A DNA stretch of 64,000 nucleotides from Serratia liquefaciens (GCA_012719855.1 JAAXZN010000028.1:62001-126000), one strand, 5' to 3'. Shown: positions 29,640 to 41,259, counted from the first letter of the stretch. Translations and numbers: made by a program. Notes: generated by a model from the sequence alone, not told the origin.

Positions 29640-31487
29640 TCAGATAGACAGCTTGTTAATGCGTTTGCCGCCGTAAAGCAGGTTGACGATGGCACGGGTA
29701 CCGACAATCGCGGTGAACATGGACGTCGCCACACCGATTGCGGTGGTAATCGCAAAGCCCTTGATCGAACCGGTACCTACTGCGTACAGAATGATCGCGG
29801 TGATCAGGGTGGTGATGTTGGCGTCAACGATACTGGAGAACGCGCCTTTATAGCCCTCATGGATCGCCTGCTGAACAGAACGTCCGTTCTTCAGCTCTTC
29901 CTTGATACGTTCGTTAATCAGTACGTTGGCGTCGACCGCCACCGCCAGCGTCAGCACGATACCGGCAATCCCCGGCATGGTCAGCGTCGCCCCCGGCAGC
30001 AGGGACATCACGCCGACAATCAGCACCAGGTTGGCGACCAGCGCCGTGGTAGCGATCATGCCGAACTTACGGTACCAAACCACCATAAACACGATGGATG
30101 CCACCAGCCCCCACAAGCAGGCTTCCAGACCTTGAGTGATGTTCTGTTGTCCCAGGGTCGGGCCGATTGTACGCTCTTCCACGATCTGGATTGGCGCAAT
30201 CAGCGCACCGGCACGCAGCAGCAGCGAAAGCTGACGTGCTTCGTTCGGGTTGCCGATGCCGGTAATACGGAAGCTGTTACCCAGACGTGACTGAATGTTC
30301 GCCACGTTGATCACTTCTTCCTGTTTCACCAGAATCGCACGGCCGTTGGCGTCTTTCTTGCCGCTGTCCTTGTACTCCACAAACAGGGTCGCCATCGGCT
30401 TGCCGATATTGTCCTTGGTGAAGTTGGACATCGCAGTGCCGCCGGCACTGTCCAGCGAGATGTTCACCTGCGGTTGGTTATATTCGTCGGTGCTGGAAGT
30501 GGAGTCGGTGATATGGTCACCGGTCAGGATCACACGCTTGTACAGCACAACAGGCTGGCCTTCACGGGTGTCTTTCACTTCTGAGTCGCCTGGGACACGG
30601 CCATTGGCCGCAGCCGTGACGTCCGCATTGGTGTTAACCAAGCGGAATTCCAGCGTAGCGGTAGCGCCGAGGATCTCTTTGGCACGAGCGGTATCCTGAA
30701 TACCCGGCAGCTCGACCACGATGCGGTCGGAACCCTGACGCTGCACCAGCGGTTCGGCAACGCCGAGCTGGTTAACACGGTTACGCAGGATAGTGATGTT
30801 CTGCTGTACCGCGTATTCGCGCGCTTCGCTCAGACGGGCATCCGTCAAGTTGGCTTTCAGGGTATTGCTGCCATTGGCAGAGAACACCATATCGCGCTGA
30901 CGCGGACTGAGGTAGCTGATGGCCTGATCGCGGGCAGCATCGTCACGGAAACGCACTTCCACGCCGTTGTTGTCCAGCTTGCGGATAGACGCATAAGGAA
31001 TGCCCTTTTCACGCAGATCGCTGCGCAGGGTATCCATGGTCTGTTCCTGCAGCTTGCTCAGCGCCGTGTCCATGTCGACTTCCATCAGGAAGTGAACACC
31101 ACCACGCAGGTCCAGACCGAGCTTCATCGGTTCGGCGCCCAGCATGGCCAGCCAGGCTGGCGTGGCCGGAGCCAGGTTCAATGCCACCACGAACTTGTCA
31201 CCCAGTTCCGCCATCAGGGCTTCACGGGCACGCAGCTGAATGTCAGGATTGCTGAAGCGAGCCAGGATGGCGCCATTTTCCAGCGCAATCGACTTGCTCG
31301 CGATCTTGTCTTTTTCTAATACGGTACGGACTTGGTCCAGTGTAGTTTCACTGGCGGCGACACCGCGCGCGCCAGTGATTTGTACAGCCGGATCCTCACC
31401 ATAGATGTTGGGAAGCGCGTAAAGCAGACCGATGAAGATCACCACGATCAGCATCAGATACTTCCACAAAGGATAACGGTTTAGCAC
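29640..31487 (-). CDS. secD: Protein translocase subunit SecD
   Basis: RND-like export motor with a large periplasmic P1 domain. 615 residues, identical in length to E. coli. [18 protein letters not shown] is the D2-like conserved segment, and [19 protein letters not shown] lies in helix 4 with the functionally important Asp and Arg. Between yajC and secF in one leftward operon. Confidence 0.98.
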   Translation of the reverse strand: MLNRYPLWKYLMLIVVIFIGLLYALPNIYGEDPAVQITGARGVAASETTLDQVRTVLEKDKIASKSIALENGAILARFSNPDIQLRAREALMAELGDKFVVALNLAPATPAWLAMLGAEPMKLGLDLRGGVHFLMEVDMDTALSKLQEQTMDTLRSDLREKGIPYASIRKLDNNGVEVRFRDDAARDQAISYLSPRQRDMVFSANGSNTLKANLTDARLSEAREYAVQQNITILRNRVNQLGVAEPLVQRQGSDRIVVELPGIQDTARAKEILGATATLEFRLVNTNADVTAAANGRVPGDSEVKDTREGQPVVLYKRVILTGDHITDSTSSTDEYNQPQVNISLDSAGGTAMSNFTKDNIGKPMATLFVEYKDSGKKDANGRAILVKQEEVINVANIQSRLGNSFRITGIGNPNEARQLSLLLRAGALIAPIQIVEERTIGPTLGQQNITQGLEACLWGLVASIVFMVVWYRKFGMIATTALVANLVLIVGVMSLLPGATLTMPGIAGIVLTLAVAVDANVLINERIKEELKNGRSVQQAIHEGYKGAFSSIVDANITTLITAIILYAVGTGSIKGFAITTAIGVATSMFTAIVGTRAIVNLLYGGKRINKLSI

Positions 31488-31512
31488 GGCAATTCCCTTC
31501 GGGAAAACAAAA

Positions 31513-31845
31513 TTACAGGGCCTTCATGGTACCTTTCGGCAGAACGGCCGCCACGAAGTCACGCTTGATCATCACTTCCGTGGTGTCGTTCAGCGCAATG
31601 GCGATAATGCCGGTGTCAGCCACTTTGGTCACGCGGCCAATCAGGCCACCGGTGGTCAGCACTTCATCACCCTTGCCGATCGAGTCCATCAGTTTCTTGT
31701 GCTCTTTAGCGCGTTTCTGCTGTGGGCGCAGGATCATGAAATAGAAAATCAGACCAAACACCACCAGCATAATGATCAGAGAGTACGGGCTTCCCTGAGA
31801 CGGAGCTCCTGCGGATGCGACGGCGTCAGAAATGAAAAAGCTCAT
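31513..31845 (-). CDS. yajC: SecDF accessory protein YajC
   Basis: Small single-helix protein of the SecDFYajC/YidC holotranslocon. 110 residues as in E. coli, with the helix at about 20-42 and [18 protein letters not shown] at the cytoplasmic face. Sits between tgt and secD. Confidence 0.97.
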   Translation of the reverse strand: MSFFISDAVASAGAPSQGSPYSLIIMLVVFGLIFYFMILRPQQKRAKEHKKLMDSIGKGDEVLTTGGLIGRVTKVADTGIIAIALNDTTEVMIKRDFVAAVLPKGTMKAL

Positions 31846-31878
31846 TGAAATTCCCTCATTAAGTTATCAATTATTAAT

Positions 31879-33075
<1,197 letters not shown>

Positions 33076-34146
33076 TCAGGCGCCGACGGACTCTTGCTCC
33101 GCCTGCGGGTTACGGCTGATGAACATCGCATCGCCATAGCTGAAGAATCGGTACTGTTCGGCCACCGCCTGCTGATAGGCATTCATGGTGTTTTTATAAC
33201 CGGCAAAGGCGGAAACCAGCATAATCAGCGTCGACTCCGGCAGGTGGAAATTGGTCACCAGCGCGTCAACCACCTGATAATGGTAGCCGGGGAAGATAAA
33301 GATGCTGGTGTCGCCGAAGAACGGGGCAATTAACGCGTCCTTGCTGGCGTTGGCGGCGCTTTCCAGAGAACGCACCGAGGTCGTACCTACCGCCACCACG
33401 CGCTTGCCGCGAGCTTTACAGGCCAATACCGCGTCAACCACATCCTGCGGCACTTCCGCATATTCGGCGTGCATGACGTGTTCTTCGATGGTTTCCACCC
33501 GCACCGGCTGGAAGGTGCCCGCGCCCACATGCAGCGTGACAAAGGCCATCTCGATGCCCTTCTCGCGCAGCGCAGCCAGCAGCGGCTCGTCGAAGTGCAG
33601 CCCGGCGGTCGGCGCCGCTACGGCACCCGGCTTCTCGCTGTAGACCGTCTGATAAAGCTCGCGGTCAGCGTCTTCGTCCGGGCGGTCGATATAGGGTGGC
33701 AACGGCATGTGGCCGACGGCATTGAGGATAGTGAACACGTCGCGCTCATCGTTGAAACGCAGTTCGAACAGCGTATCGTGGCGCGCCACCATGGTGGCGG
33801 AGATGCTTTCATCGTCGCCGAGCAGCAGGTCAGCCCCCGGTTTAGGGGCCTTAGAGGCACGAACGTGCGCCAGCACACGATGGTCGTCCAGCACGCGCTC
33901 AACCAGAACTTCAATCTTGCCGCCGCTGACCTTGCGGCCAAACATGCGCGCCGGGATCACCCGGGTATTGTTAAACACCAACAGATCGCCGGCTTCCAGA
34001 TTATCCAGCAGATCGGTGAATACGCCGTGCGTCAGCTCCCCGCTCGGCCCGTCCAACTGCAGCAAGCGGCAACCGCTACGCTCAGATTGGGGATAGCGGG
34101 CAATCAGGGACTCGGGAAGTTCAAATGAAAAATCGGCGACGCGCAT
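33076..34146 (-). CDS. queA: S-adenosylmethionine:tRNA ribosyltransferase-isomerase
   Basis: Transfers the ribosyl group of SAM to preQ1 in tRNA, giving epoxyqueuosine. 356 residues, as in E. coli; [19 protein letters not shown] at the start, the motif [10 protein letters not shown], and [12 protein letters not shown] for SAM binding. The ribosome site is weak (GAAGAAGTGA). Heads queA-tgt-yajC-secDF; an ERIC element lies just upstream of the start. Confidence 0.97.
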   Translation of the reverse strand: MRVADFSFELPESLIARYPQSERSGCRLLQLDGPSGELTHGVFTDLLDNLEAGDLLVFNNTRVIPARMFGRKVSGGKIEVLVERVLDDHRVLAHVRASKAPKPGADLLLGDDESISATMVARHDTLFELRFNDERDVFTILNAVGHMPLPPYIDRPDEDADRELYQTVYSEKPGAVAAPTAGLHFDEPLLAALREKGIEMAFVTLHVGAGTFQPVRVETIEEHVMHAEYAEVPQDVVDAVLACKARGKRVVAVGTTSVRSLESAANASKDALIAPFFGDTSIFIFPGYHYQVVDALVTNFHLPESTLIMLVSAFAGYKNTMNAYQQAVAEQYRFFSYGDAMFISRNPQAEQESVGA

Positions 34147-34169
34147 GGGTATTCACTTCTTCATTGTAT

Positions 34170-34294
34170 ATACCCTATGAATTTCAAGTTGCAGTTAGGC
34201 GGCCAGCTTGCCCATCTCCGGGAGCTTACTTGAGTAAGTGACCGGAGTGGGCAAGTGCAGCCAACAACACTGCGGCTTGAAAGGCGACGGGTAT
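34170..34294. repeat. ERIC / IRU intergenic repeat
   Basis: About 125 bases bounded by ATACCC (34170-34175) and GGGTAT (34289-34294), matching the enterobacterial repetitive intergenic consensus: GAATTTCAAGTTGCAG near the left end, GGAGCTTACTTGAGTAAGTG in the centre and CTGCGGCTTGAAAGG near the right end. It is an imperfect long palindrome that can fold as RNA. It lies in the divergent gap between queA and acpH, 24 bases from queA. Confidence 0.92.
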
Positions 34295-34366
34295 GTTGGT
34301 CATAAAAAACAGGCGGCCTAGTCTAAAGCTGTGGGCGGTCAGCGGCAAGAAATAAGGAGGATTTGC

Positions 34367-34393
34367 ATGACTTCAGGTATAGTTGCCGGATGA
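34367..34393 (+). CDS. Eight-codon leader ORF coupled to acpH
   Basis: AAGGAGG (34354-34360) sits six bases before ATG at 34367, which opens MTSGIVAG and stops at TGA 34391-34393. That stop shares ATGA with the acpH start at 34390. The strong ribosome site therefore belongs to the mini-ORF, while acpH itself has no clear site, so translational coupling is likely. Not supported by homology. Confidence 0.5.
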   Translation: MTSGIVAG

Positions 34394-34971
34394 ATTTTCT
34401 CGCTCATCTCCATTTGGCCCAGCTTGCGGAAAGCTCTTTACTGGGTAATCTGTTGGCCGACTTCGTGCGCGGCAACCCCGCAGGCGAGTACGATCCCGAG
34501 GTGGTGGCCGGCATTATGATGCACCGCCGCGTCGATGTCTTGACCGACAGCCTGCCGCAGGTCAAAGCCTGCCGCGACTATTTCTCCGCAGAACACCGGC
34601 GCGTAGCGCCAATCACGCTCGACGTGGTGTGGGATCACTTTCTGGCTCGCCACTGGCAGCAACTGGAACCGTCCCTCAGCCTGCACGGCTTCACCCAGCA
34701 AGCCCGCGGTCAGATCGTGCCGCATTTGCCGCTGACGCCGGTGCGCTTTCAGAATTTGAATGGCTATTTATGGCCGGAACGCTGGCTGGAGCGCTACGCC
34801 GAGCTGCCGTTTATCGGCAACGTGCTGGCGGGTATGGCCAGCCGTCGTCCGCGTCTGGCGGCGCTGGCAGGCTCTTTCGCCGACGTAGAACGCAATTATC
34901 ATCAGCTTGAAACACAGTTCTGGCAGTTTTACCCACAGATGATGCAGCAGGCAAAAGAGAAGAAGCTGTAA
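34390..34971 (+). CDS. acpH: Acyl carrier protein phosphodiesterase
   Basis: Removes the 4'-phosphopantetheine group from holo-[28 protein letters not shown] at 34390 matches E. coli AcpH (193 residues in both). [11 protein letters not shown] and [14 protein letters not shown] carry the likely metal-binding His/Asp residues. An alternative TTG start at 34363 is only two bases from the ribosome site. Formerly yajB. Confidence 0.92.
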   Translation: MNFLAHLHLAQLAESSLLGNLLADFVRGNPAGEYDPEVVAGIMMHRRVDVLTDSLPQVKACRDYFSAEHRRVAPITLDVVWDHFLARHWQQLEPSLSLHGFTQQARGQIVPHLPLTPVRFQNLNGYLWPERWLERYAELPFIGNVLAGMASRRPRLAALAGSFADVERNYHQLETQFWQFYPQMMQQAKEKKL

Positions 34972-35086
34972 GGTCAAACCAAACCCATTGAAAATGCGAC
35001 GCTTTACAAGAAATTGCTTTTTAAGCCTTGCCCTTTGACGGGAAAAGGTTATTTTTAAAGCTCGCTAAATTTAATCAACGACTTTG

Positions 35087-35123
35087 ATAGGTAAAAGCTA
35101 TCTCATCGATTGGTCTTTTACCC
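35087..35123 (+). promoter_or_regulatory. Predicted OxyR binding site upstream of the peroxiredoxin gene
   Basis: 35087-35101 reads ATAGGTAAAAGCTAT, an exact fit to the OxyR half motif ATAGnTnnnAnCTAT. After the expected seven-base spacer, 35109-35123 (ATTGGTCTTTTACCC) is a degenerate second half. It abuts a TTTATT / TATACT promoter (35124-35152), the usual position for activation by OxyR. Confidence 0.65.
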
Positions 35124-35152
35124 TTTATTCACCCAGTCGTGGCCCCTATACT
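35124..35152 (+). promoter_or_regulatory. Predicted promoter of the peroxiredoxin gene
   Basis: TTTATT at 35124-35129, a 17-base spacer and TATACT at 35147-35152. The poor -35 next to the OxyR-like site suits an activated promoter. It leaves a leader of about 40 nt before the ATG at 35201. Confidence 0.5.
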
Positions 35153-35200
35153 GGCCCTTGTTTTTACATCAACCCCTTAACACCTATTACAGGAGTAATT

Positions 35201-35803
35201 ATGGTCCTGGTAACTCGTCAAGCCCCTGACTTCACCGCAGCTGCCGTACTCGGCAATGGCGAAATCGTTGAAAACTTCAACTTCAAGAAGCACCTGAACG
35301 GCAAACCGGCCGTCCTGTTCTTCTGGCCGATGGACTTCACCTTCGTATGTCCTTCTGAGCTGATCGCTTTCGATCACCGCTATGAAGAGTTCCAGAAGCG
35401 TGGCGTTGAAGTGGTTGGCGTTTCATTCGACTCAGAATTTGTCCACAACGCATGGCGTAAAACCCCAGTCGAGAATGGCGGCATCGGGGAAGTGAAATAC
35501 GCAATGGTTGCTGACATTAAGCGTGAAATTCAGAAAGCTTACGGCATCGAGCACCCAGAAGCAGGCGTTGCCCTGCGTGGTTCTTTCCTGATCGACAAAG
35601 ACGGCGTGGTTCGCGCTCAGGTTGTTAACGACCTGCCAATCGGCCGTAACATCGACGAAATGATCCGTACCGTTGACGCATTGCAATTCCACGAGCAGCA
35701 CGGCGAAGTGTGCCCGGCTCAGTGGGAAAAAGGCAAAGCAGGTATGGGCGCTTCTCCGGACGGCGTGGCTAAATACCTGTCCGAAAACGCTTCCAAGCTG
35801 TAA
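35201..35803 (+). CDS. tsaA: Typical 2-Cys peroxiredoxin (AhpC/TSA family)
   Basis: Cytoplasmic peroxidase reducing hydrogen and alkyl peroxides. MVLVTRQAPDFTAAAV at 35201 follows AGGAG and gives 200 residues; a longer frame begins within the promoter and was rejected. Peroxidatic Cys lies in DFTFVCPSELIAF and resolving Cys in HGEVCPAQWEKG. It is not beside an ahpF reductase gene, so thioredoxin is a likely reductant (inference). Same type as Yersinia TsaA. Strong terminator downstream. Confidence 0.94.
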   Translation: MVLVTRQAPDFTAAAVLGNGEIVENFNFKKHLNGKPAVLFFWPMDFTFVCPSELIAFDHRYEEFQKRGVEVVGVSFDSEFVHNAWRKTPVENGGIGEVKYAMVADIKREIQKAYGIEHPEAGVALRGSFLIDKDGVVRAQVVNDLPIGRNIDEMIRTVDALQFHEQHGEVCPAQWEKGKAGMGASPDGVAKYLSENASKL

Positions 35804-35823
35804 TTTCAGCCTGTCAGCGTATC

Positions 35824-35850
35824 AACCGGCCCCCGTGGCCGGTTTTTTTT
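35824..35850 (+). terminator. Intrinsic terminator after the peroxiredoxin gene
   Basis: AACCGGCC-CCCGT-GGCCGGTT (35824-35844) followed by eight or more T; 21 bases after the stop. Confidence 0.92.
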
Positions 35851-36033
35851 GCGCCAAATCAGGGCATGCTGCCCGCTTTGCGTGCTTCATTTCCTTGTTT
35901 CCGCTCACATTTCCCTGGCCGTTTTCCGCACAATCCCTTATCTGCAGCTAGTATCAATAACGCTGGCCCACTCTTTGCACGACACCGGGGGCAAGCCAAA
36001 CACAATAAGAAAACTGACAGGGTAGGAATAACT

Positions 36034-37797
36034 ATGTTTTTACAGAAATGGAGCAAGCCGCTGACCATGGCGGCGCTGCTGGTCAGCAGCAGCCTGTATG
36101 CCGCATCCAATCCGGCGGTCGAAGCCAAAAACGGCATGGTGGTGACATCGCAACATCTGGCCTCACAGGTCGGCGTCGATATCCTGAAGCTGGGCGGTAA
36201 TGCCATAGACGCCGCCGTGGCGGTGGGCTACGCGCAGGCGGTGGTCAACCCGTGCTGCGGCAACATTGGCGGCGGGGGCTTTATGACGGTGCACCTGGCC
36301 GACGGCACCGATACCTTTATCAACTTCCGTGAAACCGCGCCGGCGGCGGCCAATGCCAATATGTATCTGGATGCCGAGGGCAACGTCAAGAAAGGCGCCA
36401 GCCTGTATGGCTATCTGGCGGCGGGCGTGCCAGGCACCGTACTGGGCATGGAAACCGCACGCCAGAAATACGGCAAGCTGAGCCGCGAGCAGGTCATGGC
36501 CCCGGCCATCAAACTGGCGCGCGAGGGCTTTATTTTGACCCGTGCCGACACCGATATTCTCGATACGACCACCGCGCGCTTTAAACAAGACCCGGAGGCC
36601 GCCAAAATCTTCCTGCGCCCGGACGGCTCTTCGCTACAGCCGGGCGATCGCCTGGTGCAAAGCGATTTGGCCGACACCCTGGCCGCTATCGCCAAAGAGG
36701 GGCTGGACGCCTTCTATAAAGGCAAAATTCCTCAGGCGGTTGAAGCAGCGGCCAAACAAGGCGGCGGCATCCTGACCGCGGCCGACTTCGCCCACTACAA
36801 AGTGACCGAAACCCCGCCGATTACCTGTAGCTATCGCGGCTATAAATTTGTATCGGCCCCGCCACCCAGCTCAGGCGGCGTGACGCTGTGTGAAATCCTT
36901 AACGTGGTTGAAGGTTATGACCTGAAGAGCATGGGCTTCAATTCGGCGGCCGCAATCCACACCATGACCGAAGCGATGCGTCACGCTTATATGGACCGCA
37001 ACACCTACCTTGGCGACCCGGAGTTCATCAAGAACCCGATCGACAGGCTGGTCAGCAAGAGCTATGCCGAAGAAATTCGCAAGAAAATCGTCGCTGACAA
37101 AGCCACACCGTCGGAAAACGTACAGCCCGGTATGGAACCCCACGAGAAGCCGGAAACCACCCATTACTCGATTGTCGATCATGATGGCAACGCTGTCTCC
37201 ACCACCTATACCGTCAACGGCCGCTTTGGTGCGGTGGTGATCGCCCCTGGCACCGGCTTCTTCCTCAACGATGAGATGGATGACTTCACCGTCAAAGTCG
37301 GCGAGAAAAACCTCTATGGTCTGGTGCAGGGTACCGCCAACAGCATTGCCCCCGGTAAGCGCCCACTATCGTCGATGAGCCCGACGCTGGTGACCAAAGA
37401 CAATAAAATCTTTATGGTGCTCGGTTCGCCGGGCGGTTCCCGCATCATCACCATCACCCTGCAGACCGCACTCAACGTGATTGACCACGGCATGGCACCG
37501 CAGGAGGCGGTAGATGCGCCACGCATCCATCACCAGTGGTTGCCGGATGAGGTTTACTACGAGCAGCGCGGCGTTTCTGCCGATACGCTTAAAATTCTTG
37601 CCGGTATGGGTTACAAGATGGTTGAGCAAACGCCATGGGGCGCGACCGAGCTGATTCTGGTGGGCCTGCCGGGTGCCGCGGGCGTCAGCCCGGCTAATTC
37701 CGGCAACGATTCAGCGGTGTCCGGCAAAGTGCGCGAAGGCTACCTGTACGGTGCCAATGACGTTCGCCGCCCAGCCGGTTCTGCCGTGGGATATTGA
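36034..37797 (+). CDS. ggt: Gamma-glutamyltranspeptidase
   Basis: Periplasmic N-terminal-nucleophile hydrolase cleaving glutathione and other gamma-glutamyl compounds. MFLQKWSKPLTMAALLVSSS at 36034 opens a signal peptide (cleavage near residue 24); 587 residues (E. coli 580). Upstream in-frame codons lie in the promoter region. The autoprocessing site is before Thr375 in ETTHYSIVDHDGN, which becomes the nucleophile of the small subunit, and GSPGGSRII is the gamma-glutamyl site. Single gene ending in a terminator. Confidence 0.95.
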   Translation: MFLQKWSKPLTMAALLVSSSLYAASNPAVEAKNGMVVTSQHLASQVGVDILKLGGNAIDAAVAVGYAQAVVNPCCGNIGGGGFMTVHLADGTDTFINFRETAPAAANANMYLDAEGNVKKGASLYGYLAAGVPGTVLGMETARQKYGKLSREQVMAPAIKLAREGFILTRADTDILDTTTARFKQDPEAAKIFLRPDGSSLQPGDRLVQSDLADTLAAIAKEGLDAFYKGKIPQAVEAAAKQGGGILTAADFAHYKVTETPPITCSYRGYKFVSAPPPSSGGVTLCEILNVVEGYDLKSMGFNSAAAIHTMTEAMRHAYMDRNTYLGDPEFIKNPIDRLVSKSYAEEIRKKIVADKATPSENVQPGMEPHEKPETTHYSIVDHDGNAVSTTYTVNGRFGAVVIAPGTGFFLNDEMDDFTVKVGEKNLYGLVQGTANSIAPGKRPLSSMSPTLVTKDNKIFMVLGSPGGSRIITITLQTALNVIDHGMAPQEAVDAPRIHHQWLPDEVYYEQRGVSADTLKILAGMGYKMVEQTPWGATELILVGLPGAAGVSPANSGNDSAVSGKVREGYLYGANDVRRPAGSAVGY

Positions 37798-37837
37798 TCG
37801 GCTCATTAGGCGTGTGAACGCCCACTCAGTAAATGGA

Positions 37838-37860
37838 GGGCCGGGATGCCGGCCCTTTTC
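37838..37860 (+). terminator. Terminator between convergent ggt and malZ
   Basis: GGGCCGG-GATG-CCGGCCC (37838-37855) followed by TTTTCTGTCTT on the ggt strand; 40 bases after ggt. Confidence 0.85.
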
Positions 37861-37864
37861 TGTC

Positions 37865-39688
37865 TTAACCCAGACGTCGCCACAGGGTGACGGACTCTTC
37901 GCTCAATTGCAGCGACATCGCGTTCTGCGTATCTTCCATTTCGCCCTTTCCTTCCAGTCGCTGCCATTGGCCTGCGGCCAGCAACGGCGTGTGCGGCAAG
38001 GTCACTGCACCGCTGCCGGCACGCTGTAACGCCACCAACACCTGTTCTTGTTGATAGAGACGCACGAACACTAAGGTCTCTCCGACCGCATGCAGCACCT
38101 GACAGCCACCGCGACGCAACGCCAGACTCTGCTTGCGCAGTGCCGCCATACGCTGGAACAACGCCAGCAGGGACCGATCCCAGTGGCTTTCATCCCACGG
38201 GAAGGGTTTACGACAGAACGGGTCGTTAGCGCCATCCAGGCCAATTTCATCGCCATAATATAAACAGGGCACACCGATCCAGCTCATCAGCCACACTGCC
38301 GCCATCTGCATCCGCACCCGGTTGCCCTGCAACAGCGTCAGAAAGCGCGCGGTATCATGACTGTCGAGTTGATTGAACTGAATCAACTGGCGGCCATGCG
38401 GCAAGCCGGCCCGGTAGCCGTCCATCCATTGTGCGCAGTCCGCCGCCGACATCCGCACCGGGTGATGCGCGACGTCCAATCCGGCGAGGAATCCCCTGAC
38501 CGGCAGGGCGAAGCCCATATAGTTCATTGCCGCATCTTCAACGCCGGCATGCAGCCAGCGCCGCGCATCGCCAAAATGCTCGCCCAGCACATAGGCCTGC
38601 GGATTTTCCTGTTTAACCGCGTGATAAATACCTGCCAGATGCCGCAGGTTGCCGGTGGCTCCGCCGTTTTCACCCAGCATATGCACCACGTCCAGCCGCC
38701 AGCCGTCAATGCTGTAGGGCGGGCGTAACCAATGGCGCACTACGCTGCCCTCACCGCGATAAATCGCCTCCGCCACCTGGGGTTCGGCAAAGTTGAGCTT
38801 CGGCAGGCTGGCGTTGCCCTTCCAGTCAAGCGCACGGCCATCCGGGTAGAAATTAAACCAGCCACGGTAGGGAGAATCCGGATGGTGGCAAGCGCCGTTG
38901 TCGCCTTGCTGGTGACGATCAAACCACGGGTGGGAATCGCCGGTATGGTTAAACACCCCGTCGAGCACCAGTTTCATTCCCACTTTGTGAGTGCTCACTC
39001 GCAAACGTTGCAAGGCAGCGTTGCCACCCAGGTAGGGATCGACCTGATAATAGTCTTCGGTATCGTATTTGTGCACGCTGGGTGCGGTGAAGATCGGGTT
39101 CAGATAGAGCGCCGTCACGCCCAACTGCTGCAGGTAAGGCAATTTTTGGCTAATGCCGTCCAGGTCGCCGCCATAGAAGGTGGACGCGGCGTGTCGGTCC
39201 TCCAGCGGCTGCTGCCAGTCGCAGCGAACGACATCGCAGCCGGCGGCATGATGACGATAGCTGCCGCTCTGAATGCCATGTTCGCCGCCGCTGCTGGCAA
39301 AGCGATCGGGAAAGATTTGATAGAAAATCTGGTCGGCCACCCATTGCGGGCTACTGTCGGGTACGTCGACGGCAAATTGCGCCAGTTGCCCCGGCGGCGT
39401 CAGAGACTCTCCCTGTGGACCGAACCATTGCTGGCGGTCGGCCCAGACCAGCTTGAAACAGTAACGGCGGGTCGCTTCGCCCTCATTCAGGGTCAGGCTG
39501 GCCTGGTATCGCTGCAGCCCGCCAACCTGCTGCCCCTTCATGATCAGCAACCATTCTTCATTGTCCGGCTCGGCACGTAAAAAAACCTGTTCAGGCAGTT
39601 CATTGCCCTGTAACCACAGCGTGATATCCAGGCGTTGTCCCTTCTTCACCACAAAAGGCGGGACCGGTTGATGCCAGGCGTTAAGCAT
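37865..39688 (-). CDS. malZ: Maltodextrin glucosidase
   Basis: Cytoplasmic GH13 enzyme releasing glucose from maltodextrins. MLNAWHQPVPPFVVKKG at 39688 matches E. coli MalZ; 607 residues against 604. GH13 motifs are DGVFNHTG, DGWRLDVVHML (nucleophile Asp), GEHFGDAR (acid Glu) and NQLDSHDTARF. The N-terminal beta-sandwich domain is about residues 1-120. No other mal gene is adjacent. A 21-codon upstream extension lacks a match. Confidence 0.95.
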   Translation of the reverse strand: MLNAWHQPVPPFVVKKGQRLDITLWLQGNELPEQVFLRAEPDNEEWLLIMKGQQVGGLQRYQASLTLNEGEATRRYCFKLVWADRQQWFGPQGESLTPPGQLAQFAVDVPDSSPQWVADQIFYQIFPDRFASSGGEHGIQSGSYRHHAAGCDVVRCDWQQPLEDRHAASTFYGGDLDGISQKLPYLQQLGVTALYLNPIFTAPSVHKYDTEDYYQVDPYLGGNAALQRLRVSTHKVGMKLVLDGVFNHTGDSHPWFDRHQQGDNGACHHPDSPYRGWFNFYPDGRALDWKGNASLPKLNFAEPQVAEAIYRGEGSVVRHWLRPPYSIDGWRLDVVHMLGENGGATGNLRHLAGIYHAVKQENPQAYVLGEHFGDARRWLHAGVEDAAMNYMGFALPVRGFLAGLDVAHHPVRMSAADCAQWMDGYRAGLPHGRQLIQFNQLDSHDTARFLTLLQGNRVRMQMAAVWLMSWIGVPCLYYGDEIGLDGANDPFCRKPFPWDESHWDRSLLALFQRMAALRKQSLALRRGGCQVLHAVGETLVFVRLYQQEQVLVALQRAGSGAVTLPHTPLLAAGQWQRLEGKGEMEDTQNAMSLQLSEESVTLWRRLG

Positions 39689-39937
39689 GACTTTCCTCCA
39701 GCTGTACAAAACGAAATCGACGACGTTATTCAATGCCACGAACAATGCCACGTTGAGTGTCAGTCCCCCTCCTCTCTGGCCGGTAAACTCGGGGAGGAGC
39801 CGGGGGGTGGAGATAATCAGTCAGCGCTAACCCTATGTAAAAAAGGGTAAACAGCCGCACATTATGACCCGTAACCATTAGGCTAACGTCTTTTGAGTGT
39901 ATTGGATATTTTTTGCGCATTTTTTAAAGGAGCGGCA

Positions 39938-41203
39938 ATGCAACAACAGATAACCCTGTGGCTGGAGAAGTTCGGGCTGGAGTTCAGCGGGATGATGTCC
40001 CTGTTGATGGTGCTGGGACTGATCCTCTTGATTTCGGTGGTGATCCACCTGGTGTTGCACCGCGTGGTGCTGGCGGCGATCCAACGCCGTGGCCAACGGT
40101 CGCAACGTGTCTGGCAGCAGGCTATCACCCAGTACAAGCTGTTCCAGCGTATGGCGCTGTTGCTGCAAGGGGTGATCATTAATCTGCAGGCGGTGCTGTG
40201 GCTGCACGCCGGTAGCGAGACTCAGGCGATTATCATTACCGCCGCCCAGGTGTGGATCATGGGCTTCGCCCTGCTGTCGCTGTTTTCCCTGTTGGACACG
40301 CTGCTGGCGATGCTGCGCCAAAGCCCGATCTCCAATCAGCTGCCGCTGCGCGGTATTTTCCAGGGCCTGAAGCTGGTGGCGGCAGTCCTGATTGGCATCA
40401 TGATCGTTTCACTGCTGATGGGGAAATCGCCCTTGCTGCTGCTCAGCGGCCTGGGGGCGATGACGGCGGTGCTGATGTTGGTATTTAAGGACCCGATCCT
40501 CGGCCTGGTGGCCGGCATCCAGCTTTCCGCCAACGACATGCTGAGCATCGGCGACTGGCTGGAAATGCCGAAATACGGCGCCGACGGCGCGGTGACCGAC
40601 ATTGGCCTGACCACGGTGAAAGTGCGCAACTGGGACAATACCGTGACCACCATCCCAACCTATGCGCTGATCTCCGACTCCTTCAAAAACTGGCGCTCCA
40701 TGTCGGAATCCGGTGGCCGCCGCATCAAACGCAGTATCAATATCGACACCACCAGCGTGCATTTCTTGTCGGAAGAGGAACAACAGCGCCTGAACCGTAA
40801 CCCGCTGCTGCAACGCTACCTGAACGATAAAACGCAGGAGCTGAGCCAGCATAATCAGCAGACTGGAGTAGATCTCAGTTCACCGCTCAACGGCCGCCGA
40901 CTGACCAACCTTGGTACGCTGCGCGCTTACCTGGTGGCCTATCTGCGCGCCCATCCTGGCATTCACCAGAATATGACGCTGATGGTGCGCCAGTTGGCAC
41001 CGCTGCCAGAGGGATTGCCGCTGGAGATTTACGCCTTCACCAACACTACGGTATGGGCAGAATACGAAAGTATTCAGTCGGATATCTTTGACCATATCCT
41101 GGCGGTGATTAACGAATTCGATTTGCGGGTGCACCAAACGCCGACCGGTAACGACATGCGCAGCATGCTAAGCCCTCTGCGGCAGGCGGCAGACATTTCC
41201 TGA
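39938..41203 (+). CDS. ybdG: Miniconductance mechanosensitive channel YbdG
   Basis: MscS-superfamily inner-membrane channel acting in osmotic downshock. [16 protein letters not shown] at 39938 follows AAAGGAG and gives 421 residues (E. coli 415). Five hydrophobic helices are followed by the MscS pore and beta domain ([26 protein letters not shown], then [10 protein letters not shown] and [17 protein letters not shown]). Divergent from malZ across a 249-base gap in which I saw no further gene. Confidence 0.92.
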   Translation: MQQQITLWLEKFGLEFSGMMSLLMVLGLILLISVVIHLVLHRVVLAAIQRRGQRSQRVWQQAITQYKLFQRMALLLQGVIINLQAVLWLHAGSETQAIIITAAQVWIMGFALLSLFSLLDTLLAMLRQSPISNQLPLRGIFQGLKLVAAVLIGIMIVSLLMGKSPLLLLSGLGAMTAVLMLVFKDPILGLVAGIQLSANDMLSIGDWLEMPKYGADGAVTDIGLTTVKVRNWDNTVTTIPTYALISDSFKNWRSMSESGGRRIKRSINIDTTSVHFLSEEEQQRLNRNPLLQRYLNDKTQELSQHNQQTGVDLSSPLNGRRLTNLGTLRAYLVAYLRAHPGIHQNMTLMVRQLAPLPEGLPLEIYAFTNTTVWAEYESIQSDIFDHILAVINEFDLRVHQTPTGNDMRSMLSPLRQAADIS

Positions 41204-41223
41204 CGCAGGCTGACGTAACTGTT

Positions 41224-41259
41224 TCTGCTGGTAATTATTCTCCACCAATTGCCAGCAGA
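41224..41259 (+). other. Hairpin after ybdG
   Basis: TCTGCTGGTAATT (41224-41236) pairs with AATTGCCAGCAGA (41247-41259) with one T:G pair and a 10-base loop, 20 bases after ybdG. No T-tract follows directly, so it could be a stabiliser or attenuator before the small gene at 41330. Confidence 0.45.

Noticed and set aside
34363-34389. TTG 34363 as start of acpH
   Set aside because: Only two bases from AAGGAGG, and the added residues do not match AcpH proteins; the ribosome site fits ATG 34367 of the mini-ORF.
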